The translations under genes and the position numbers were made by a program. The notes below the pieces were generated by a model. That model was not told the DNA's origin, did not search any database, and was given only the letters and a program-made list of their open reading frames with translations. Of a stretch of DNA of 64,000 nucleotides, positions 36,918 through 45,938 are shown piece after piece (positions within the stretch are counted from its first letter, which is position 1; every line of letters begins with the position of its first letter). This stretch comes from Pohlia nutans (taxonomy: Eukaryota; Streptophyta; Bryopsida; Bryales; Mniaceae), in assembly GCA_022496805.1 (NCBI GenBank), contig CM040097.1, forward strand, positions 23,612,072 through 23,676,071, given 5' to 3'.

Positions 36918-38861
36918 AGGAAGTATTGTGAAGGGGGCCGCTGACCTCAAGTATGAGATCAAGGTGATCATGCTCCCTGAAGACCACTACGCCATGTGGG
37001 AGGAGTTTCTGACCAAATACTCCAACGGGGACCTGATCAATCCCGAGACGCTCCAGCCCTACAGAGAAGCCAAGGGCGTCAAGAAAAGGTTCACGCTGCA
37101 GCGTGAATTCTTCAAGCGCATGGGCCATTTAACGGATGAGGACCTAAAGGCCTACGTGCAACATCTCCTCGGGAGGACCCCAAACAGGACGCTGCCATAT
37201 CCCAAGGTATCAGTAATGAAGACGAGATCATACGTCGTGGGTCACTACAGCGGGACTGACTGGGTGGAGCGCCGCAAGCGCAAGAAGATCATTCTTGAGG
37301 AGTTGATGAATATCAACAAGACCCTCAATTTCTTTAAACCCGACGGGTCTGTGGACAAGGCGAACTGGAAGTCCTGGAAGAAGACTTACCGGTTCTCCAC
37401 GGCGACGTTCGACTTCCTCCTCTCCACTCCGTCGGGAGACTTCTTTAAGAGGCGCCTGACCAACGAGGCCATGAACAAGCGACTGAGCGACATGACGGAC
37501 AAATTCCAAGAGCTCAATGACATGTTCAAGTCGTTCATGTCGCACAAGTGCCGCTTGCAAGAGCATGCAGGCAGGATTCAGCTTCGGGCCCATGACGGAC
37601 CGTCCATGGCGTTCATCATGAATTCGAAGTGGAAGTACAACCCTCGTAACGGCATGAGCTTCGGGATTGCGGATCTCCGGGAGGCTCCGAAGCACAAAGC
37701 ATCCGACAACCCTACCGCTCCAGCTCCTCTTTTCCCTTTCCTCACGAAGCTCTTTGAGCTCGAGGACCCGCCTATGACGCAGCCCAAAGTGTGGCTCTGG
37801 ATAACGGCGTCTACTGTTGATGACGCAACGGCGTCTACGTTCATCAAGATGTACTTCCCCGACTACGAATACGAGTCGTCCGTCTACAAGCTGTGCAAGA
37901 CAGAACGGCTCAATGACGTTTCCAATCGGCAAACAGCCTCCGACGTCATGCTGCACTTCATGTTCAAGCGGGGTGTCCCGGACTACATTCCTGGACTTGT
38001 CAAGAAAGAGTACTCCGCCAGCCCCATCTCATACTACAATGATCCCGCGAAGAACCACGAGGCGAAGTGGAGATTTTACTCCAGTGAGCCGCGGATGGAG
38101 TTCTACTTGGAGGTCCTTCAGAACTTTGCAACTCCGGGGGAGAACTTTTTCGGCATCTACACGGGTGCCAAATGCATGCTGGCTGCAAAGGTATACTTCC
38201 CATTCCATTTGCGGCGCAGTGTGTGGACGACTGTTATCTTCAAATCGAAGATAGTCACTGTCTTCATTTGCTGCTGTCATTCTGTGGCTTCTGGTGTGTC
38301 CTTGTCATTTTGTATGTGTAGTATTCCCCACTAACCTTGGTGATTTTCACTCCTCCTCTATCTTCGACTCGAGGATAGTTGGCCCAAACTCACCTAGTTA
38401 GGGGTCTCTGCTGCTCTTACTGAATCTTGGACGTCCGCTTGCTGATGCAGATGTACGGGTTGAACTACTACGGGATCGCCAGCAATGTGGGGATGAAGAA
38501 GCTCGAGAGGCTAGGGAAGAAGGCAGATAGCCTCGACATGAAGGATTTCCTCTTCGGGAATTCCCCGTACATGGGTAATTACATTAATTCTGTACTCCTG
38601 CGCACGAACGACGCTGAGGCAACTCCCTCTGGAGAGGCACAGAGGGATGTGGAACCCCTTTCGGAGGAGGACGAGGGTGAGGAGGAGGCCCGTACACGAA
38701 GGATCGTGGCGAGGAGGCAGAGGAGCACTTTGACCAGTACGGGTCTCAGCTTCCTGACCCCCAAGACATTGGAGCAGATGATTTGTTAAGCTTGTCGAGC
38801 GATGATTCGTCGGATGATTCTGACGATCCGGACTATCGTGATCCGGAGACTGCATCACTTG

Positions 38862-39012
38862 GGCAATCTGCGCCGCCGGATCCTCGAGTCGAGGATAGCC
38901 GTCCCGTCCAGGGTTCACCTCCTCCTCCTCCCCTTCCTGAGGAGATGCAGATATCGGTTGCGCCACCGGATCCTCGAGTCGAGGATAGCCGCCCCGTCCA
39001 GGGTTCTCCGAA
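38862..39012 (+). repeat. Tandemly repeated coding segment containing the dyad
   Basis: Two copies encode PPDPRVEDSRPVQGSP, separated by about 15 residues. In each, the dyad core CCTCGAGTCGAGGATA supplies the codons for PRVEDS. The offset between copies is 90 bp. Confidence 0.85.
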
Positions 39013-40054
39013 TCTGTACCCTCCTGATGAGTCGCAGAAACCAGTCGCGCCGTCCAGTTCAGACGTTCTTCCTCCTCGACGGGTGCGTGATAAGGGAAAG
39101 GGCGTCGCTGCCCTACCTGCTACCGCTGAACTCATCGTTCTCAGCGACACCGAAGACGATCCTGCGACAGTAGCCGCATTTACTCCCGCGACAGAACCCG
39201 CGAGTATCACCCCCCTCCGTCCCTCAAAACTGACGAGGGTGTCGCATTAAAACTCAACGAGTTGCGTGCGATACGTGACGGTGAGGACGCGTCCTCCTGC
39301 GATAAGGGTAATATACTCAACAAGTGCCGTGTGAACGAGGTCATGTTCTGGGAAACGAAGAAGCAGAAGAGGAAGCACAAGAAGGAGGTGGAGGACGCAC
39401 TACTTGTTGAGATTCAGCGGTTGAGAGAATCTCAAGAGAAATCCTTAAGGGACATGGCGGAGTTCAGGGCCATGCTGACGGGTTCATCTGCTCCAGTTGC
39501 TGAACCTTCCAATGCGGCAGCGGCCATCATGGCCACTTCTGAGGGGTCGGGCCTGCACCTTCCCGGCTACGATGCGCCTGAGGATCCTCGATCCGAGGAT
39601 ATGTCTCACTCCTCCGTTGCTCCTGCTGCGATGGCATGTGATGCTCCCCGTCTTGCTTCTCCTGATACCGCTCACCCTCGGGACCTTGAAGACCAAGGTC
39701 AGGCGGAAGCCCCCCCCTTCCTCCTGCCCCATCACCGAGCCGCAACATCGTCGAGGCGAGGATGATTCTGGGCATCCTCCTCCAATCCCAGAGGAGGCCT
39801 GCCCCGCTCCTCCACCTGAGATCGAGGCTCTTTGTGATGTTGTTCACTCAACTCCCCCTCCCGTCCTCGCAGCAGACAAAGAGCTGGTGGAGACCGAGGA
39901 CAAAGAGCTGGTGGACTATGAAAATTCGCCACTTCAGGAGCAGCACGAACTGGCACCGGACGTTCCCGCGGATGATATCGTCGACAGCGCGCCACCTGAT
40001 CAAGCAGTTCACGTACACTCTCCTGACCATTCAGACCCTTATGAATATTTATGA

Positions 40055-40383
40055 GTCGCCAGGATGTCGCTTGATGGAAGTATTTTGCTGCCTCCATCAA
40101 TCTGTCATTTCCTGTACGTAGACTCTTATTTCTATTCATTCTGGTTGACAAGAGGGGGTGCCTCGCCTGTGATTGTGTGGCGCTGTTGACCCGCGCTGCT
40201 GTGACAGCCTCCTGTAGAATAGTGTAGATTCACGGATTTCGGATGTAGTTTTTGGATGCGTGCATAGCTGCCCCCTGGGCGAGATTTTAAACGACCGGAT
40301 GATTGTATATTATTCACTATGTAAATTTAATATATAAAGCACTACATTTTTGCGGATCCTTGCCTAATGTCTTTCCATTGTCC
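40055..40383. other. Intergenic stretch between the ParB-motif gene and the HAD gene
   Basis: Short AT-rich spacer, likely 3' UTR plus promoter. A TATATAAAG tract near 40331-40339, about 45 bp before the ATG at 40384, is a possible TATA box. No dyad was seen. Confidence 0.4.
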
Positions 40384-41377
40384 ATGTTTTTTTGTTCCCA
40401 GCCGAAATTGCTTAGAAGTGTGCACCGTCCGCTGCCCCTGAAACCATCACTTGTTGGAGGTGTCCTGCAATCAGATAGTGGGATGAAATGCTTTACCCCA
40501 CTCTCTGGCACTCCTGTTTCTGCTTCTGCGTTCGATCAGGTAACTCCACTTGTTCTGTGTTTGCTTTGATTAGGTCGTGTCACCGTCTAGCGGAGTCGCT
40601 CTGCCGCGGATTGTTTCGTCTTTAGGGTCCCAGCCGCGGGGCAAGTGGTTGAATCTCGTGGTCGACTTGAACGGCATTCTCTGCCAGTGCGTCGATAAGT
40701 CCCAACTCGCAAAGAATGCATGGGTCAACCCTGTCGACTGGCACGCCTTCTCCTCTGCGGTTCCCACCTTGCTTGGACCTAAGCACGTCTACACTCGTCC
40801 TCGTCTGGCCGATTTCCTCGCCGTGGTCGCCGAGGTCGCCGATCGTGTCGTCGTCTGGAGCTCGATGAAGAGGTCCACCGTCGAGCTCATCGCAGGCTTC
40901 CTCTTCGAGGGCGTCAAACAGCCCTTCGAGATCATGGGGCAGGAGTTCTGCACCAAGGTTCAAATCTCTCCCGGGAGGTACCTTAAGGATCTGTCTGGCA
41001 CCAAGGTGATCTTCTTCAAGGACCTCTCCAAACGGGTGTTCTCCATTGGGGCTGCCTCCTTCCACAACGACAACACCCTTCTCATAGACGATTCCCCTGA
41101 GAAGAGTGTGTGCAATGAGACCGGCAACGCCATATTCCTAGAGTCCTGGTCTCGTTCGCAGCGTCGTGACGACGTCCTCATGGGGACTCTCGCTCCGTGG
41201 CTTCGTCAGCTGTACTCTTCTTGTGCTCCAGGTCAGCTCCGACAGTACGTCGAGAGAAATCGGATCGGGCGTGGTCCCCTGCAGCCGTCCGATCTGCTCT
41301 ATTCCCATATCGCTCGTGGGCTCGCACTGTCCACCGCCGCCTGCGGTTGTTTTCACGATTTTCCGGGGATTCGTTAG
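40384..41377 (+). CDS. FCP1/NIF-type HAD-family protein
   Basis: ORF in two blocks, 40384-40539 and 40574-41377, joined by a 34-bp GT...AG gap that preserves phase; about 319 residues. Seen in order: hydrophobic strand LVVDLNGILC (HAD motif I position), YTRPRLADFL, VVVWSSM (motif II), KVIFFKDLSK, and LIDDSPEKSVCN with GNAIFLESW (motif IV area with Asp-Asp). This is the layout of FCP1/small CTD phosphatase-like domains that act on phosphoserine of proteins such as RNA polymerase II. The second motif I Asp is Asn (DLNG), seen in a plant subfamily, so catalysis may be reduced or absent. It lies inside the giant transposon, downstream of the ParB-motif gene on the same strand, and is GC-rich like it. 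It is intact in this copy. The first ATG is uncertain; an acceptor-like CCCAG at 40401 suggests an upstream exon. Confidence 0.75.
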
Positions 41378-41656
41378 TTTCGGGCCGCCGTAGTTTTTGA
41401 AAGTGACGTTGTCCGGGTGTCGAACTGTAATTACATTTTGTATTATTAATTCTGTACTTCCACTTTTTGTATAATTAAATGTGTATATCGGAATTTGTAA
41501 ATGCTCTGTGTGTTCTAAGCTTGTATGTTGGATTCTCTTGTGGTCATCTCCGTTGCTCTAGATCCTTGCATCGCGGATCGGGTGTGGGACCACCTGTCGT
41601 TGTTTCGGTTCGTTTCATGCCTCGTTTCTGATCCTGTTTGGTTCTCAGGTTGGCGT

Positions 41657-42543
41657 TTTCCTGGTGTACTCGCCGCCCGCCGTGCAGCCCCTGACAAGGA
41701 GTCTGCTGTCGGGTTCTGACGCCCCCGCCTCGGAGTCTGCTGGAGGTAGCTGCGGTCCTTCCGGGTATTCAAAGCCCTACGTCCTCTGCTCGGCCACGGA
41801 CGCTGCATCTGCCGCTATCGATTTCTCCAAGGGGAGTGTGGATGATGGCGTCGTCGATAGCCCTCCCAGTCGAGGTTCCGCCAAGACCCCCGTCTGCTCC
41901 CCTTCGCCGCTGAAGCGTTCAACCTCCACGCCGGTCTGAGATCGCTCTCTTTCGCCAAATCCGCATACCGAGTCCACCCCGCAGAGGAAATTGTACGGAG
42001 ATTGTGGCGATGACGCTGTGATTCCTCGCGTCGAGGATTGCGGTGCTTTGCCGGTGCGTTCTTCTGGATCTGGAGAAGCGCATCCGGCTCCATCGGGCGG
42101 GGGTCGCAAGCACCCGGCCCCTTTGCGTTCCCCGAAACCTGCTCAGTTTCCTCGGATCAAAGATAATTTGCTTAGCCCGGCTCCGCCTCGGAGGGGCGGC
42201 TCTTCCGGCTCACCGGGTCCGGTCCCCGGTCGTCGAATCGTGCGTGATGATCGTCGGCCCGAGGACTGAAGATCCATGGGCGTCGCGTGTCCGAACCTTC
42301 GCTCCACGAACCGAGTGAAGGTTCCTCGGCCTACCAGATCACTCTCAACTTCCGAGATTCCACCGCGCTTTCAGGGGTCATTCTGATGTAAACTTGGCTC
42401 GCTTGCTGAACCTTCCCAGTGCAAAGCCTTCCCGAAGTGGATCCCCGAAGCCTTCTCGACGCGACGATATCCTTCGAGGCCTGTTAAAGGTGAAAGCGTT
42501 GGAGGCTGCGAATAGTCGTCATAGTACAGGCCACGATGGCTAG
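41657..42543 (+). pseudogene. Ser/Pro-rich ORF of the giant transposon, broken
   Basis: A frame from about 41657 (after acceptor-like TTCTCAG at 41649) runs through TGA at 41937-41939 to 42269 and stays similar in composition across the stop: SKPYVLCSATDAAS, SPSPLKRSTSTPV before it, DRSLSPNPHTESTPQ after it. The TGA would be CGA (Arg) before one C-to-T change. A further piece in another frame, LARLLNLPSAKPSRSGSPK with a basic SRRDDILRGLL, ends at TAG 42543. Dyad-derived codons give IPRVEDCG near 42022. It may be a separate gene or the 3' exons of the HAD gene. No domain was recognised; probably disordered. Confidence 0.45.
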
Positions 42544-43176
42544 ATAAGTGGGTCATGTGTTCCGCGTAGTAGTAGTAGTGCGTCACTTACTGTTGTGTTA
42601 CTATAGATATTAGCATTCTTCATAAAATCCCTTAAACATTTGTTATCCTCATAGCGTATGGTTGTTCTTGTGTACTACCTTCTGTTGTTCATGGAAACGT
42701 TTACTGCCAAGGGAATATTCGAATATCTCATGTCTATAACTGTATCATGATCTACTACTAGTCATACTTGTATACTCGAGCACACGTTATACTTGTGTAC
42801 ATGAGCACGGTTTTGTACATTCCCACGCTGCCATATATTAAATAATACGTGCGGACTTCTCATTTCCACAAATGTGTTTAATTGTGGCGCCATCTTTGTT
42901 TTTATTCGTTCTTGTATTTGAACGCCCACTTCTCTTACCCATCCATGACTAGATTTGATGTGGTTTGATGTGTGAAAGTCTCAAAATATGCAATTTGTCT
43001 CAATTTAATGAACATTAAATTTATTTGTTTATCCTTGATTGCAATAAGCTCAAAGTAACTACACCTTCTTTTATTTCATCAATCAATCTCATTCGGCCTT
43101 TATTTATCTTTGGCTTCAACAACTATCTTTGGAAATAAGCCCACAATAGAGGGATGGGAGTCTCAAAATGACCATT
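42544..43176. other. Right subterminal non-coding region of the giant transposon
   Basis: AT-rich. Contains GTCTCAATTTAATG at 42997-43010 (exact inverse of the left subterminal repeat) and a second GTCTCAAAATGACC at 43160. No gene. Confidence 0.55.
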
Positions 43177-43203
43177 TTGTGTCATTTTAATGAATATTGC
43201 CTT
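43177..43203 (-). repeat. Right terminal inverted repeat of the giant transposon
   Basis: Exact 27-bp inverse of 19191-19217, followed by the AGCA target duplication at 43204-43207. Confidence 0.9.
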
Positions 43204-43207
43204 AGCA

Positions 43208-44495
43208 GGTGTCTACAACGTGGCTTCTAGTTGTTATCCATGTCGAAGATTAAAGCATGCAATTCACTTATCAAGAGCCATGTTCACAAGTGCGTTTCAT
43301 GAGAACAAAGCATCATCGCATCGTTACAGTAAATCCCATACTCAAAAACAATGTACGTGAACGTATCAGAACCTGAGATGAATGCCCAGTGTCCATGGTA
43401 CTAAAAGTAGGGAAGCTGGGACACGCGTTTTGTGTGATCGTGCGTACTGGCGTAGCAGCGGAGCCACAACACATGTGGGAGAGGAGCAACAGGAAAAGGG
43501 AGGGACCAGTCTGCTGTGACAGTCCAAGGCGCGTATTCCCAGGTCGGATTGATATCCGGTCCACTCATCCTTAAGCCTTACCCAACTTACATGTGTTGGC
43601 ACGCATCATACGTGTCCGGGTAGCAAGCCAGCCATCTTACGTGTGCAGGTATCCAATGAGTATCCGGGTAGCCATCGTGCAGAACATGTGCATCACAAGG
43701 TCGACACAGTTTCTTGTATCCGGGTAGCAGCATCAACGTCCAGATATCCAATCCAGCCATCCAGCGAATTAGTCCGGGTAGCCTACGTGGCGGTCCTGGT
43801 ATCAATACGCACGTAAGATACGTGTCTTACTAGCTGGTGTGCATAACTTCTGTATGTACTAGTCAGGTAGGAGATACAATGCTTCAATGCAGGCTGTGAA
43901 TATCGAAAGGTCAACGATTACAAGAGCAGTCGATCAAACAGCCAGTGATACGTTGTTGAGATCGGATGTTCATACGTTGTAGCAATCCGGAGAGCTTCAC
44001 TGCCGACTGAATATTGGTGTGCATAAGAACTGTGTGTACGGGTCAAGCAGGAGACACGATGCTTCACTGCATGCTGTGAGTATCAATTAGTCAATGGCGG
44101 GAACAATTGATCAAATAGACAATGATAGAAAAGCATCGATACATGAAGCGCCAACAACGCTTCTACAACGCACTGCGCCATGCTTGTCATTTCATCACAT
44201 TATATAATCACAGATGTCAAGGGGTGTAACTTGAATATTCTTGAGACTACACTTGATGTTACAGGTTGATCCCAAGGCTGGTTGGTGATCTTATGTTCCC
44301 GTTTACCCACGAGGTATTAAATCATGTCCATGGAAGATGAAGCGTCCATTGTACAGATCTTGTGTGTAAGCACAATCCTGGTGTGTAAAGGCATGTTTGT
44401 GTACATTGTAGAGAACCTAGGTTAAGTTCAAAGAGAGAGAGAATGACAGTCATTAAAAAGAAGATTGAAGGAAGATTGAAATGAGGGAAGATGAT
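43208..44495. other. Intergenic region downstream of the TraB gene, with repeats
   Basis: No coding frame is supported. CCGGGTAGC recurs about five times between 43615 and 43785. A diverged direct duplication of about 185 bp follows: TGGTGTGCATAA...GGAGATACAATGCTTCA near 43835 recurs near 44014 with GGAGACACGATGCTTCA. Confidence 0.55.
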
Positions 44496-45890
44496 TCAAT
44501 GGGGCTGAAAAAACGAGGCCCAGGCCCAGCACAGAAGGAAACCGAGGGCGGTTTCGATGGCGAGGTTGGTGGCGAGTTTGCGCAAGGGCAGGGGGGACGG
44601 TAGCCAAGGGGGACGGGATCTCAAGGGGGCAGGCGAAGGGGGCGCAGGGCGAGGTCCAACGAGGTCTCGGAAGCGCAGGTTGGCTTGGTCGTTTTGGAGG
44701 GCATGCACCACACCACGCAAGTGGCCTTTCCCAACCACTCCCACCACGCGCTTGCATCCATTCACCGCCTTACTTCGCTTCAACGACCACGCCAGATACT
44801 GCATCCATCCATGCATCCACGATCCATCCAGTCAGTCCCCGCCCGCCCGGGACGGACCCCAACATACCATGTCCCCAATCATAATTAGTCCTTCATTGCC
44901 GCAGCAGCAGCATAATTATTATTATTATTGACTCAGCATTGCATTGCATTGCATACATAGCCCACCCCACCGACCGTTCTAAAGGTCGTTCACTACTTCG
45001 GACCACTCACTCACTCACACTACTAGAATTTGGGGGGTCCAGCAACGTTTATAGCAACGTTTTTTTGGCAAACGTTGCTCAAATGAAGCAACGTTTTGGA
45101 ACATGCAATAGCAATGTCTTAACCTCAAATCTATGAAATTTTATTGAGAACGTTGATTTGAAATTATGCAACATATTGAAATCAACGTTCTCAATAAAAT
45201 TTCATAGATTTGAGGTTAAAACGTTGCTATTGCATGTTCCAAAACGTTGCTTCATTTGAGCAACGTTTGCCAAAAAAACGTTGCTATAAACGTTGCTGGA
45301 CCCCCCAAATTCTAGTAGTGTCACTCACTCACTGACTGCACACCCCAGCCCCTCCGATCCCTCGCTCTCCTTCCAACTTGCTTCGTAATACTAGCACTCC
45401 AGTCACTCCTGACATGGGCAATCCCTCTCCCTCCACTCCATGGGGCTCATCACTACTTTTCTGTCCTTTCCAGGGGATACTAATAATAATAATACTTTTT
45501 TTTTATGCAGTGTTGGCAGCCTCTACGAGAAACTATGCTCCCCTGAGAAACCACACTGTCTGTCTGTCTGTCTGTCTGTATGCAGCTGCATGCTTCCTTA
45601 AGTTTCTTCATTTTATTTGTTGCCTCTCCTGGCTACTCTACATACTTAGACCTAACTACTACATAACGTGGGATATTGCTTCAGCATCACAAGTTACCTA
45701 CCATATCCCGCTCATGGATAAGAGGTTGCAGCAAGGATGGAAACCGACTACTGAGCTCTCCAAACATGGCGGATAGTGCATCGTCCGACTTCAGAGCCTG
45801 TAGCAGCAACTTATCACTCGTGACTTGAGCGCATCTTGTCTTGGTGGGCTCCAAGTACAAAGCACACGCATGCAACTTCATACAGCTTCA

Positions 45891-45938
<48 letters not shown>

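Larger units (their letters stand above)
34380..40054 (+). pseudogene. Large transposon gene with a ParB-like motif; broken by amber, insertion and frame changes
   Basis: Exons: 34380-35798, 36066-36122 joined after a 795-bp insertion to 36922-38190, then 38451-40054. Phases agree except for frame changes in the last exon. The product would be about 1,400 residues. Seen: RFMIINGQHSITASKEL at residue about 370, resembling the ParB/Srx-type nucleotide-binding motif (usually G-Q/E-H/R-R); a basic Ser-rich stretch (KRARSNPR, SRKRRKS) upstream; then HNISKFYNSTNHLNHARPTW. A long conserved-looking region with no known domain follows (YEIKVIMLPEDHYAMW, TDWVERRKRKKI, GVPDYIPGLVKKEY). The C-terminal 500 residues are acidic and Pro/Ser-rich. 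Defects: TAG at 34524-34526 after residue 48, and frame changes near 38680, 39212 and 39714. I infer a DNA-binding element protein; the specific role is unknown. Confidence 0.65.
19191..43203. mobile_element. Giant DNA transposon, 24,013 bp, with perfect 27-bp TIRs and 4-bp TSD
   Basis: The 27 bases at 19191-19217 are repeated exactly, inverted, at 43177-43203. AGCA directly precedes the left end (19187-19190) and directly follows the right end (43204-43207). Subterminal 14-mers (CATTAAATTGAGAC and variants) recur just inside both ends. Between them lie genes unlike the flanking host genes: a DUF7869-like gene (-), a ParB-motif gene, an HAD gene and a Ser/Pro-rich ORF (+), with a shared 21-bp dyad in their introns. 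The outer genes are head to head, with a spacer of about 7 kb filled with small transposons. A 4-bp TSD with AAGGCA termini does not fit CACTA (CACTA ends, 3 bp), hAT (8 bp) or piggyBac (TTAA). I cannot assign a superfamily. Premature stops and nested insertions indicate an old, probably immobile copy. Confidence 0.88.

Noticed and set aside
19191..43203. Integrated giant-virus (NCLDV) segment
   Set aside because: The perfect TIRs with target duplication, intron-containing genes and absence of viral hallmark genes fit a transposon better.
44557..44931. 124-residue plus-strand frame
   Set aside because: Antisense shadow of the last TraB exon.
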